Shown here piece after piece: positions 38,368 through 47,496 of a stretch of 64,000 nt of DNA. The DNA is from Diplonema japonicum (lineage: Eukaryota; Euglenozoa; Diplonemea; Diplonemida; Diplonemidae), in the NCBI GenBank assembly GCA_964019335.1, contig OZ025687.1:124001-188000 (forward strand). The letters run 5' to 3'. A program made the position numbers and the translations under genes. Below the pieces are notes generated by a model. The model saw nothing but the letters and a program-made list of their open reading frames with translations. It was not told the origin of the DNA and did no database searches. The number at the start of each line of letters is the position of its first letter. Position 1 is the stretch's first letter.

Positions 38368-40149
38368 CTAAGCGCTCGAGGCATTCTCCTCGAGCTCCTT
38401 GTTTATGGGCTCCCTTGGTGCCTTTCGCTTCTTGCCTTTTTGAAGGCTGAAAAGATCGCTCGGTTCGTCCAGCACCCGTAGCAGGTACCCCTTAAATCTG
38501 TTTGTCCCCCACGTTTCAGTGAGCAGCTCAGAAAAGTCTGCTGCACAGTTCAGGTTTCTCAACATTTGCACCCTTCTCTTAGCACTGCGGGCTGCCTTGC
38601 TGATCACGTACCACAACTCATCGTTGGAAACCCCCTTTTCGCTGCACATGGCCATCACCACACCCCCTTGCGCCACCGCTGATATCGCGTTCCTGTAACG
38701 TGAGACGAGCTTGTCAAGATCTTGGAATTCAAGCTGCCTGTATGGGGGATGAAGAGACGGGAAAGCAACGCATACCTTCCATACACCCTGAGGAGGTCGG
38801 GGGGGGACACCACCACAATGTCGTAGGACCCCACCTCCACACCACGCGGCGCTGCCTGTTGTTCGGTTGATCTCGTGTCCGAAGGGTGCCATACCTGATC
38901 GCAACGCATCGTCTTCCAGTTCGCCTTCCCCTCCGTGTCGTTTAGTTTCAAGTTCTTCTCCGCCTTTTTTGGAAAAAAAAAAAATTATTTTGAAAATGAA
39001 TACAATCGATACCTGTATCAGTGCTTTGTTGCTTGAATCGTAGCCATGCACCATGGTGGCACCGCCGGCGAGGGCGTGTGCCATGAAGCCCCCCGTTTCG
39101 CAGTGTAAATCAAGCACCTTCTTACCTTTGGAAAGGGTTTTCAATAGGGATCTCGACGGTCGGTACACCATGGAGTTCGGGCCGCCCACGGGAACAGACG
39201 GCTTGCCCAGCATACTGTACTCAAGGGACACACCGTTCTCCCTGTAGATCAGGTTGTCGGCGGTACCTTCGATCCATTTGCTGATCTTCAAGATAGGATC
39301 CTCAAGGTGTATATTCTTGATTTGCAGATCGTCTGAGAGGAAGGACACAAGGGCGGAGAGCAGCGAGAAAGCCTCGGGGTAACACTTCACAAAGGCGGTT
39401 TCATTGACAATATCGACGTGAAGACCTGGCGTTCGATCGCCCTTTGAGTTCAGCAGGCGGAAGGCTGTTGTGTTTCTAGTGTCGACAAGCTCGGTTTTAT
39501 TTTGCATAGCGAGACGTATTCTGTTGTTCCAGAAGAGGTCATCTATCTTTGTTTCGCTCCCTGTCCACAGGAACGGGAAGACAGCTGTTGACAAGTTTGA
39601 CTCAGAAGCCCCTTGGTAGAGGCCGTAGCCTTGTAGCTCCTTTTCAGGTCCTGATCGGAGCTCCATAACGCTGCCTGGTTTGATAGATGTGTCGCGTGTG
39701 ATGGCACGGCCGTTACGGAGGTTCTCGAACGTTATAAAACTGTCGCCCATGTCCAATGTTTTTTTTGGGTTTGCTAGAATGGCCCAGGGGTACGATCCGT
39801 CGGGTGATGCAAGAGCGTGGGATCTTTCGAGGAGCCCTGGGGTGGTCATTCTCTTTTCGACGGCTGCTTCGGCTTCCCGATCGATGTGTGCGAACCGTTC
39901 TTCTGCCTCGAGCGCCATTCGTTTGGCCCGGGCTTCTCTTTGTGCAATGGTCTCGTTCTCTCTGCCTCTTTTGAATACATCCTTCATTGATCTGTCACTG
40001 GTGCCTTTGTGCACCAATGATTTTATCACTCCCCTCGCACGGTCGCCGGTTCTTTTGACACTCAAGTCGTATTCATCAGGATCGACAATCATTGTGGTTG
40101 CCCATCGCCTGCCCACCATTCGGGCGCATTGCTGTGGGTGTGCGAACAT
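38368..40149 (-). CDS. RlmI-like SAM-dependent rRNA methyltransferase
   Basis: Three exons (40149-39013, 38963-38776, 38737-38368) give 564 residues; introns are 49 and 38 nt. The family methylates a cytosine C5 in large-subunit rRNA. Visible parts are GSVMELRSGPEKELQGYGLY (PUA-like region), LRLLNSKGDRTPGLHVDIVN-type strands, KKVLDLHCETGGFMAHAL (SAM motif I), VHGYDSSNKAL, and the spliced segment YDIVVVSPPD. The last stands where relatives have DPP. The N-terminus FAHPQQCARMVGRRWATTM looks like a mitochondrial presequence, so the likely target is organellar rRNA. I set the start at this Met because the upstream in-frame extension is the pyrimidine tract and CTCTCCAG acceptor at 40168-40215. 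The C-terminal tail is Lys-rich. Confidence 0.78.
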   Translation of the reverse strand: MFAHPQQCARMVGRRWATTMIVDPDEYDLSVKRTGDRARGVIKSLVHKGTSDRSMKDVFKRGRENETIAQREARAKRMALEAEERFAHIDREAEAAVEKRMTTPGLLERSHALASPDGSYPWAILANPKKTLDMGDSFITFENLRNGRAITRDTSIKPGSVMELRSGPEKELQGYGLYQGASESNLSTAVFPFLWTGSETKIDDLFWNNRIRLAMQNKTELVDTRNTTAFRLLNSKGDRTPGLHVDIVNETAFVKCYPEAFSLLSALVSFLSDDLQIKNIHLEDPILKISKWIEGTADNLIYRENGVSLEYSMLGKPSVPVGGPNSMVYRPSRSLLKTLSKGKKVLDLHCETGGFMAHALAGGATMVHGYDSSNKALIQVSIVFIFKIIFFFSKKGGEELETKRHGGEGELEDDALRSGMAPFGHEINRTTGSAAWCGGGVLRHCGGVPPRPPQGVWKVCVAFPSLHPPYRQLEFQDLDKLVSRYRNAISAVAQGGVVMAMCSEKGVSNDELWYVISKAARSAKRRVQMLRNLNCAADFSELLTETWGTNRFKGYLLRVLDEPSDLFSLQKGKKRKAPREPINKELEENASSA

Positions 40150-40167
40150 CAACAATTCACAGATGGC

Positions 40168-40215
40168 CTGGAGAGACGGGTTTTTGAAGTGAAAAAGAAG
40201 GGGGGGGGGGGGGAA
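40168..40215 (-). promoter_or_regulatory. polypyrimidine tract and acceptor before the methyltransferase gene
   Basis: The coding strand reads a C14 run, CTTCTTTTTC, then CCCGTCTCTCCAG, ending 18 nt before the start codon. It explains why the open frame extends upstream without resembling protein. It is another likely leader-splicing site. Confidence 0.45.
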
Positions 40216-40625
40216 ATAGAGAAAATAATGTTGAAAATAGTTAAGCAAAGTATATTCTGTTTTTTTCTTTTTGTAACTTGAACTTTTTTGTCATACTGTA
40301 AAAAATCGCATAATTTTTTGTCAGGGAAGAAAAAGAAGGCTAAGGCTTCCTGTCCCGGAAAACTTGTGTTCTCTTTTTTTTTTTGGGTGTCCCTTTTCCT
40401 CCGAGGAAAAATCAAGAGAGTTTACAGTTTTTTTTTGTTTCTCCCTCTCCCCTGTGTCTTTTTTTCTTTTTTTGCTGCGAGCGGAAAAATCAGAAAAGCC
40501 AAAAAAAAAAAAAAAAAAAAAGGGAATGTATGAGTTAAAGGTGAAACGCCCCCTGAGAAAAAAAAAAGACAAAAAATATATGAGTTAAAGGAAGTCTCTG
40601 TGAGACGCCCCCTTGTTCTCATCTT

Positions 40626-41200
40626 CTACCTGCACCTATCCCCTTTCAGCAGCGGTTTCTCCTCCTTTGGTGGTCTTGCCGGCCTTCCCAGCCTGGCCGC
40701 TCTTTCTCTTCGTTCTCTTGCCCATTGTCCTTTCAACGCCTCTAGGTCATGCTTGGTCTTCGGTGATGCAAATATCGCCCTCCTGTTCCATCCGATCACC
40801 GCCTTTGTCCTCCCGATGGATCGTAGTGTGTGCACCCTTGTGCACGGCTCGTCAGAAGGCCCTCCTTCCTTTCACCTTCTTCAGTACCCTTCCTAGCTCC
40901 CATGTGTGCCAGATCTTCTTCATCAATCCATGCAATCTCCTCGCTTTCTGCTGTACTTCTGCGAGATCCCCCAGCTTCCCTCGCCGAACGGGGGCTGCCC
41001 TGCCGACTGGACCACCGCCAGTTGCCGCCCCTTCTTCGGGATGACCGTCGCATCCTTCCACCCGTTGTTCCGTTGCACCGGCTTCTGACCTCGCCGTTCG
41101 CGCCACCTGCACCCATGATGATGATGCTGCCTCCTTCTGGGGAGTTTGCTCCCCCCTCGGGAGGGGACCCAGGGCCACCACGTGGAGGTTCCCCAGCCAT
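40626..41200 (-). CDS. small Gly/Arg-rich gene, reading frame uncertain
   Basis: A start codon (MAGEPPRGGPGSPP) lies 47 nt after CTTTTTTTCAG at 41248-41250, and GC-rich, codon-like sequence continues to about 40626. The direct frame gives 134 residues (stop at 40796), rich in Gly, Arg and Ser with an acidic patch (ESEEIAWIDEEDLAH). A different frame downstream, through IGRTKAVIGWNRRAIFASP to a stop at 40626, looks just as protein-like. A GTACTG...GACGAG segment (40 nt) could join a second frame to it, but I found no GTATG donor that makes one consistent model. A sequencing indel or an unusual intron may be involved. Function is unknown; basic Gly-rich proteins often bind RNA. Confidence 0.38.
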
Positions 41201-41250
41201 CTTTGATTGCGATTATTTTGATTAATTCCAACCCAAATTACCGGCCCCTG

Positions 41251-42322
41251 AAAAAAAGTTTCAAAATTTTCTTTTGCAACTATTTTACACGCCCCCCCCC
41301 CCTTTTTTTCGTTCCCTTTCTTTTGGTTTGTCTCTGGTCTTTTAACCTTTAAAGCTGGGTGGAATTAAAAACAAAAAAAAGAAGGACAGCAACACGAACG
41401 TTTCACTCAGAATAGTTAAAATAGGACCTGAAGAATGCGAAGATGGAGGGAGTGGGAAAAAAAAACGAATGGAGAAAAAAAAAAAGAAAAAAATGGGAGA
41501 GAGAAACAATTCTGCCAAAAGCCATTTTTCTTTTTTTTTTTTTTTTTCTCGAGACTTGGTAACCTTCGCGAGAGAAGAGAGAAGAAACCGCAAAATGCGG
41601 GTTTTCAAATTCTCATCACACGACCAGAATTCACTTTGTTTCTCTCCCCCCCTGTTCCCTCGTTCCAACAGTTGAACCTCAGACGTCCCCCAAACTAAAG
41701 GGGGCTTTTCTCAGTTCAACTTGATGAAGAAGAATACACAATTTAAAAAAGAAAAACTGACACCCATAAACGTAGAGAATATTTTCTTTTTGAAAAAGTA
41801 GAGAGGGGCGAGGGAAGAACGCGCACCAAAAAAGAAACTACGTTAAAAATCACCCCCCCCCTTTTTTTATATAAACTTACCCACCATTATCTGTGGGTTA
41901 GAAGAGGGAACAACTGGCCGTTGTTTGCACGTGCCGGGCAAACCTGGAGAAGTTTGTAAACCCGAAACACGGTTGTCAACGTTTCCCCTTTTGTTTAGAC
42001 AAGTCAAAGACTCGTTCTTGCAAAAAGAATTGACACACACACACACTCACACATCAGCAGATATTGTCACACAAAAAAAAAAAAAAAAAAAAAAAAAAAA
42101 ACAGACGGTAATAAAATTGAACAACAAACCAAGACGCACCCCCCCCATTAAAATGAGGCAAAGTAATGTCGTAATAGGGAGAAGAACAAAAGGGAAAAAA
42201 AGAAAAAAAAAACAAAAAAAAAACTGAACCGAAGGAAGGGGAAGAAAGGAAAGAGAGGAATTTTTATAAGAAGGTGAAGAATAAGAAAGAAAGACTTTTT
42301 TTTTCCCCCTCCCCTGTTTATT
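41251..42322. other. homopolymer-rich spacer with a dispersed repeat
   Basis: This is about 1.1 kb of A-, T-, G- and C-runs, including a CA microsatellite near 42030-42052. Apart from the repeat at 41919-41983 and a pyrimidine tract serving the upstream small gene, I see nothing that looks coding. Confidence 0.6.
41919..41983. repeat. dispersed repeat, copy B
   Basis: It begins GGCCGTTGTTTGCACGTGCC and continues GGGCAAAC, then TTTGTAAACCCGAAACACGG. It matches copy A (4858-4918) in order and spacing. GTTTGC and GCAAAC form a small inverted pair around ACGTGCCGG. It lies between genes 37 kb from copy A. Confidence 0.5.
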
Positions 42323-42905
42323 TCACATAGGCCCCAGCATCGTGGCGACTCTCCGGACGGAGAGTGATCGAGCCAAGGGCTTAGGGAAAGGAACAGATGT
42401 GGGAACAGCATTGCGACAAGCGGTGGTGAAGGAAGCGGCAGGGGGAGAGGTGCGGTATGAGGAGGCCAAGGCGGTGTTTGAGGTAGTGGGAGGCATTCCT
42501 TTTTTTTTTTTTTTTTTTTTTTTTTTCCGTCTACTTTCCTTCATCCATACCTGATAGAAGACAATTTATTTCATCTATACGCTCAGCAGATGCAGGTGAA
42601 GTTGCCCTCGCTGGTAATGTAGCCAACCGAGCGTCCTCACACATAGCGGTGTTCAGTGCAGTGGGAGGCATTCCTGTGATAAAGAAAAAAAAAATTAACC
42701 CCTTCTTTTTTTTTTTGTGCACACCCGACAGCAAACAGTTCATCTCATCCACACTGCTACGCGCGTTGGCCTGCGGCACTCCTTCCGAAGAAACCGCTGT
42801 TCTCAAACTGCCCCCCTTCCCCCTGTGCAGCACATCGTTCACGTTATCTAAAGTGGGCGGTGCTCCTGTCATCAGGACAACCTGCTCCGCAAGGGTTATG
42901 TTCAT
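42323..42905 (-). CDS. small protein built from tandemly duplicated exons
   Basis: Three exons (42905-42725, 42673-42551, 42498-42323) total 480 nt and 159 residues. The introns (51 and 52 nt) both interrupt a Gly codon after CLLS, so each following exon begins GMPPT. Units read DEMNCLLSGMPPTALNTA and DEINCLLSGMPPTTSNTA, with a diverged first unit, LMTGAPPTLDNVND. The middle exon is 123 nt (41 codons) and symmetric (phase 1-1), as expected from exon duplication. The introns contain long A- and T-runs. An A25 run touches the start codon, preceded by AACCCTCAG. Single Cys residues sit in the repeats. I do not recognise the family. Confidence 0.58.
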
Positions 42906-42987
42906 TTTTTTTTTTTTTTTTTTTTTTTTCGCCTGAGGGTTTTTGCATTCGTTTCGCAATGGATAGGGGAAAAAAAAGAAAATAAAA

Positions 42988-44079
42988 TCACATCTCATTG
43001 ATTTTCTGCGCCAGTTCCGTCACCCTCTTTATGACAGCCTCGCGGTGGTCCGGGTGCAGCAACGACCCGAACCTCTGCTGTATCTTGTCGGGGTGCCACA
43101 TGCTGAACAGCTGCCGCTTGTAATGGAGCAGAAGGCTAGGGGTCCGCACCACCTTTCCAGGAAGGGGGAACTTTCCTGAAGAGGTCAACACCGGCCACGG
43201 CATGTCTTCAAACACAATACAACGGGGTGGATTGTTTTTAAAGGCCGTGAAGACCTCGATGTGAGAAAGCTGGGGTTCCCCCGCTTTGTCTCCTTTGCTC
43301 GCCGGCTTCGACTTCGTTTTCCGCTGTTTTCTTGCGTCCCTCTCGCTGGACCATTCATGCACCTCTTTGTCAATGCGCATGCGGTGCATGCGCCCGAACT
43401 CCTCTGCCGAGATTGAGTCAACATCGCAGGTGCCGTTTTCACACCCATTGTCATTGTCATTGTCATTGTCGTCTAAATAGGAATAATACTCATCTGTGTC
43501 GATATTCATTTTTGCGAAACTCTTCTTTTGTAGCTCTTCCCGTGCGGTGATCATCACGTATGACATTAGAAACTTTCGGTTTGTGTAAGCCAAGGCGATT
43601 GGGGTCTGCCCCTCGCTGTTTACATCCCGTAAAGCTTTGCGGAGGGTATCCCCACCCAGTCGGAGCAAGGCTTCCAAGACATCCAACCCGTCACTGTTGA
43701 CGGCCATGTGGAGCACATTGTTTTGCTTTCTACCTCTGATGCTCGCTAGTCGTTGGACGGTTACCTCGCAAGCGGGTTCGACGTTCTTTGTGAACCACGA
43801 GGGTTTGTTCTCGGTGATGGCCTCAATGCAGTCTTCTATCCATCTTTTCACGAACAGCTCCCGTCTCTTCTCTTGTATCTTTTCGTGGGTGTTGCGCGGT
43901 TTGCTTTTGTTCTTCTTGTCTTTTTTGTGTTTTCTTTTTTTCCGCCGTCTTCTGTGCGATGAAGACGAAGATGACGAGGACACAGTGCTCTTCGACACTA
44001 CGCTGCTGCTGCTGTTCCCACAGCTGTCTTCCTCTCGGTTGGTATAACGCACAGTATCCTCTACATATTTTCTTTTCAT
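42988..44079 (-). CDS. NFKBIL1: NFKBIL1 (I-kappa-B-like) homologue
   Basis: The product has 363 residues in one exon. In animals and plants NFKBIL1-type proteins are nuclear, carry ankyrin repeats and have been linked to mRNA splicing. Here residues 1-62 are Ser- then Arg/Lys-rich (SSSSSSSSHRRRRKKRKHKK), like a nuclear SR-type tail. Ankyrin-like helices follow around 119-170 (NNVLHMAVNSDGLDVLEALL, SEGQTPIALAY). An acidic Asp/Asn repeat (43454-43475) separates them from the conserved C-terminus: VFEDMPWPVL, matching the family's IPWP element, then HYKRQLFSMWHPDKIQQRFG, a J-like segment with HPDK, and the final helix VIKRVTELAQKINEM. The start lies 4 nt after a C17 run, a CA repeat and an AG. 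Confidence 0.8.
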   Translation of the reverse strand: MKRKYVEDTVRYTNREEDSCGNSSSSVVSKSTVSSSSSSSSHRRRRKKRKHKKDKKNKSKPRNTHEKIQEKRRELFVKRWIEDCIEAITENKPSWFTKNVEPACEVTVQRLASIRGRKQNNVLHMAVNSDGLDVLEALLRLGGDTLRKALRDVNSEGQTPIALAYTNRKFLMSYVMITAREELQKKSFAKMNIDTDEYYSYLDDNDNDNDNGCENGTCDVDSISAEEFGRMHRMRIDKEVHEWSSERDARKQRKTKSKPASKGDKAGEPQLSHIEVFTAFKNNPPRCIVFEDMPWPVLTSSGKFPLPGKVVRTPSLLLHYKRQLFSMWHPDKIQQRFGSLLHPDHREAVIKRVTELAQKINEM

Positions 44080-44083
44080 GGAA

Positions 44084-44085
44084 CT

Positions 44086-44116
<31 letters not shown>
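44084..44116 (-). promoter_or_regulatory. C-run plus CA repeat acceptor before the NFKBIL1 gene
   Basis: The coding strand reads 17 C, then seven CA units ending in CAG, then TTCC and the start codon. A repeat-built acceptor 4 nt from the start fits leader splicing. A dinucleotide repeat this close to the start would make leader length prone to slippage. Confidence 0.4.
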
Positions 44117-44117
<1 letters not shown>

Positions 44118-44655
44118 TAGATTTATCTCAACGGCCGTCTGGAAGGAAGAAAAACAAAAAAATAGAACGTTTGTTTTAAAAAGTTAGAAAAAGACAAAAA
44201 AAAAAAAAAAAAAACAACAAATGTAAAAGTTGGTCGTGCACCATGAAGATGGGATGCTTCGGTAATGCTATTCAGCGTGTTTATAGTGATTAAGAAAAAG
44301 AGAAAGAAAAAAAAAAAAGAGTCTTGTTCGCACGCGAGCGGGAAAAAAAGAAACAAAAAATGTTTCTATTTGCCCAGCACAGAGGGTGCATAAAGGCATT
44401 TTCTCTGTTTTTTTTCTTTTTTTTCTTTCTTTTTTGGAAAGATGAAAAATATCCGGGAAAAAAAAAAAAAAAGATCACAAAGGAAATGAAAGAAGAAGGA
44501 AGGGGTGACGTACTATAACAAGTAGCCGTAACCTTGTAAAAGTACCGTCAGATGAAGAGAAACAAGAAACAAACAAACAAGAAAACACGGGGTGACAGTT
44601 ATTTCTATTTTCTTTTCTCTTTTTTTTTTTTTTTTTCATTTCCTTCCTTTTCATT
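44117..44655. other. spacer
   Basis: It holds several A- and T-runs plus two unique stretches (about 44225-44300 and 44500-44580) with no open frame worth naming. I found no tRNA-like or other RNA structure by eye. Confidence 0.5.
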
Positions 44656-46650
44656 TCACTTCTCTTCCAGAACCGCAAAGTGAGAGCAGAACCCTGATTC
44701 GTTGTACGGAGTACCAGCTACGACGCTCTGCTGACCGTGCAAGATGAACCCCACACCCTGTGGCTGCACAGGGTCGTTAGGCTTGGGTGAGTTGACATTA
44801 GGGAGGTAAAGAGTAGCATTGGTAGTTGAAATCACACTAAAGATGACCTCCTGGACTCCCTGGAACCAGTTGTAAAATCCACCACCAAACAGCACAAATC
44901 CATTGCTGTTCTCCACAGTAATCCCGTAGGCAGTGGGCGGGACCTGCCAGTAAGGCGTTTCAGTTTGAGGGATGGCCATAAAGACATTGCTTGCACCGTG
45001 TATCAAAAACTGGAACTCGTAGCAGTGCTCGAAGGCGGCACCCACTAGGTACAAAGGCTCCTCCTTTGAGTTGACGCGCATCCCGTGCGGGGTTTTCACT
45101 GTAATCAGCGCTCCTGTGTCGATGTTGTGGTCAGCCACCCACCCCCACATGTTTTCGATGTACCCGCCCCCACTTGTTGTTACGTGAATCATTTCCTTCA
45201 CATCGTGGTACAGCCTGACATGGACATCCCATGCTGCCCCTCTCCCTGCACCCCATCTCAGCAGCAGCACGTTCGGTACATCCGCTTCTGCTGTTAAAAT
45301 TAACTTCACCAGCATCGTCTCGGCCAGCCTGTCGTTTGGTGTGCTGAGCATTGGTGTCGTGATGGGCCTCGTGAAGTGTGCGGACTTCGCAGCGCGTATC
45401 TCGCTCATCGAATCACCGATGAGCTTCGTGTCGCTCCTAAGATGCAGAGTGTTCGACACCAGGTAGCACCCGTAAGGAAGGAACACCTCGTCATGCTGGT
45501 CGATGGCTTTCTGCAACGCCGCCGTGTCATCTGCCTTGCAGTCGCCCTTCGCACCTGCCTGGTACACGTTGAACGGGCTGGTGAAGGCAGGCAACGGCCT
45601 GTTCTCCACAGGCACGTCTGGTCTCTGTGGAGTAAAGAAGCCACGCATGCCCGTCTCGCCGATGGCATGCCCCTCACGCCATGCCCTCACGTAAGCAGGC
45701 GCGGGCACTATGCTCTCGGAGCAGTTTGGCGTCATGTAGCACGCAGTGAGGTTTGCCACGCCTGAGGTCGCCACCCTTTCCAGCACAATGCTCCGCGACG
45801 CTGCAGGCCAGTGGAAGTCAGTCCATATCGCTGTCCCCACGTTCGTGAAGGAACTGTCTGCGACAACAAGGCCCCCTGCCGTGCCTTGGTACTGGATCCC
45901 TACGGGGCAGTTCGTCATCTCTAAACCAATGAAGGTGAAAACCCAGTTCCACAGTATCTGAATCCCAACGGACCTGCTGTTCATGACTTTCACGGACAGG
46001 AAGGTCCACTGCTGCGACCCATACACCAGGCCTATCCTCCCGCCATCAACGGTGACGTCGCTCATGAGCCCGCCGCTGCCGTTCTCGCAGAAGATGCCTC
46101 CTTCTGAATTACCTGCTTTGATGACAACGTTACGCAGCGAAGTGCCCTGCGACACTGCCCAGTGCACACCGAAGGCGCCCTCGTTGCCCGGCTCGGTCAT
46201 GTCTATAACGACATTGTTGAGCTGGTAGTAGAAGTCGTCAGTGTGCTGGCACCCATTGCACGAGGCAGGGCCCGCGACAACGTACTTCCTGGTGCCTGCA
46301 GGGACGGAGTTGGCCTTCAGCTTGAGGGTGGCAGGACAGGCCTGGTTCCCAGCAAGCATGGTATAGAAATAGAGCTGCAGCTGGTCGCTGACGAGATAGG
46401 TGCCAGGAGGAAGGTACACCTTGAGCTGCTGCTCGGTGGACCGGATGTCCTGCCTGCCCGAGATGAGGGCGGCAGTGATGGCAGCTGTGTCGTCATGAAC
46501 ACCGTCACCGACTGCACCGTAGTCCTTCACATTGCGCACCCACGGGCCTCGTTCCGTGCTGTCGTACCATGTCTCGCATGGGTCGCTGCTGCTGATGTTC
46601 AAGCCATGCACACAACACGCTAGCGACACAACGAAAGCAGCATGCTGCAT
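44656..46650 (-). CDS. secreted GH55-like beta-1,3-glucanase (twin pectate-lyase-3 fold)
   Basis: The product has 664 residues in one exon, with a signal peptide (MQHAAFVVSLACCVHG). Two right-handed beta-helix modules each open with a family signature: VKDYGAVGDGVHDDTAAI (residues about 40-58) and YQAGAKGDCKADDTAAL (about 366-382). Each is followed by VYLPPGTYLVSDQL or VFLPYGCYLVSNTL. WGWVADHN near residue 505 resembles the conserved GH55 segment. GH55 enzymes cleave beta-1,3-glucan from the end and are typical of fungi and some protists. Paired Cys (CNGC, CYMTPNC) suggest extracellular disulfides. It may digest food or remodel storage or wall glucan. TTTCTAGTCAG ends 4 nt before the start behind a 45-nt pyrimidine tract. 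I could not verify the catalytic Glu. Confidence 0.78.
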   Translation of the reverse strand: MQHAAFVVSLACCVHGLNISSSDPCETWYDSTERGPWVRNVKDYGAVGDGVHDDTAAITAALISGRQDIRSTEQQLKVYLPPGTYLVSDQLQLYFYTMLAGNQACPATLKLKANSVPAGTRKYVVAGPASCNGCQHTDDFYYQLNNVVIDMTEPGNEGAFGVHWAVSQGTSLRNVVIKAGNSEGGIFCENGSGGLMSDVTVDGGRIGLVYGSQQWTFLSVKVMNSRSVGIQILWNWVFTFIGLEMTNCPVGIQYQGTAGGLVVADSSFTNVGTAIWTDFHWPAASRSIVLERVATSGVANLTACYMTPNCSESIVPAPAYVRAWREGHAIGETGMRGFFTPQRPDVPVENRPLPAFTSPFNVYQAGAKGDCKADDTAALQKAIDQHDEVFLPYGCYLVSNTLHLRSDTKLIGDSMSEIRAAKSAHFTRPITTPMLSTPNDRLAETMLVKLILTAEADVPNVLLLRWGAGRGAAWDVHVRLYHDVKEMIHVTTSGGGYIENMWGWVADHNIDTGALITVKTPHGMRVNSKEEPLYLVGAAFEHCYEFQFLIHGASNVFMAIPQTETPYWQVPPTAYGITVENSNGFVLFGGGFYNWFQGVQEVIFSVISTTNATLYLPNVNSPKPNDPVQPQGVGFILHGQQSVVAGTPYNESGFCSHFAVLEEK

Positions 46651-46727
46651 CTTCCTGACTAGAAATGACGGAGAAAAAAAAAGGGGGGAAAGGGGAAAGA
46701 AGGGGAAAAATCTAAAAAATTCGGAAT

Positions 46728-47040
46728 CTACTGTGGGGCCAGCGGGTCGAGTTTGGTGACTCCTGTTTTACACTCCACCCATCTCAGAGTTGTTATCAGC
46801 ACATTCTCGAGCTCCTCAGGTGTTATGTTGTCGTAAATATCGGACGACAACAAGGCACCTGCTATCGATTGCTCCATTTCTTTTCGCTGTGAAAGGAATT
46901 CTTTCTTTGGAAAAAAAAAGGCGGCATACATTTGTGATATTGCTTGTGGCTGCATCCACACGAGTTTTTTCAGCATTATACCGAGTGGCCCTCTGCAAAG
47001 GGTTTCTGAGATACGCAACGCTAAGGCGTAAAACACGCAT
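46728..47040 (-). CDS. 89-aa protein, probable mitochondrial targeting
   Basis: Two exons (47040-46930, 46886-46728) join across a 43-nt intron (GTATGCC...TTTCACAG) to give 89 residues. The first exon encodes MRVLRLSVAYLRNPLQRATR, basic and amphipathic, a likely mitochondrial presequence. The second encodes a helical domain (RKEMEQSIAGALLSSDIYDN, TPEELENVLITTLRW) ending KLDPLAPQ. The start lies 16 nt after TATTCCAG. The size and targeting would suit a small respiratory-chain or assembly protein; I cannot name it. Confidence 0.55.
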
Positions 47041-47496
47041 TTTCTTTATGGCCCAGCTGGAATAGATGCGTGAGGGGGAGAAACCAGTATCTTTTATTTC
47101 TTTTTTTTTGAAAAAAAAATAATGGAATGAATGATGCCCACGTTTATCTCCTGTTTTTTTCTTTCAAAAACAAAACAAAAAAAAAAAAAAAAACGGAAAG
47201 GGGAGCGAGCCGGGGAGAGGAAGAAGAAGCTAGATGGACCTTTTTGGGGCAAAAAAAAACCCCCCCCCCTGGTTCTTGCAAAAAAAAAAACTTGTTTTTT
47301 TTTTTCTTTTTTTTTTCTCTTCCATCTTTTATTGTTGGATATTCTCTCTTTTTTTTTTTTTTTTAATCCATTGTATTTGACCTTCATCGAAGGTATTCTG
47401 AGGGAAATTCCCTTGGCATTTATCCTATTCTTTCCTTTTTCATTCTTCTTTTCTCTTCTCTATATTTTCATATCTCCAATATGTCTTATACTTTTC
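47041..47496. other. A/T-run spacer
   Basis: It is mostly A- and T-homopolymers with short G- and C-runs. I see no gene or structured element. Confidence 0.6.
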
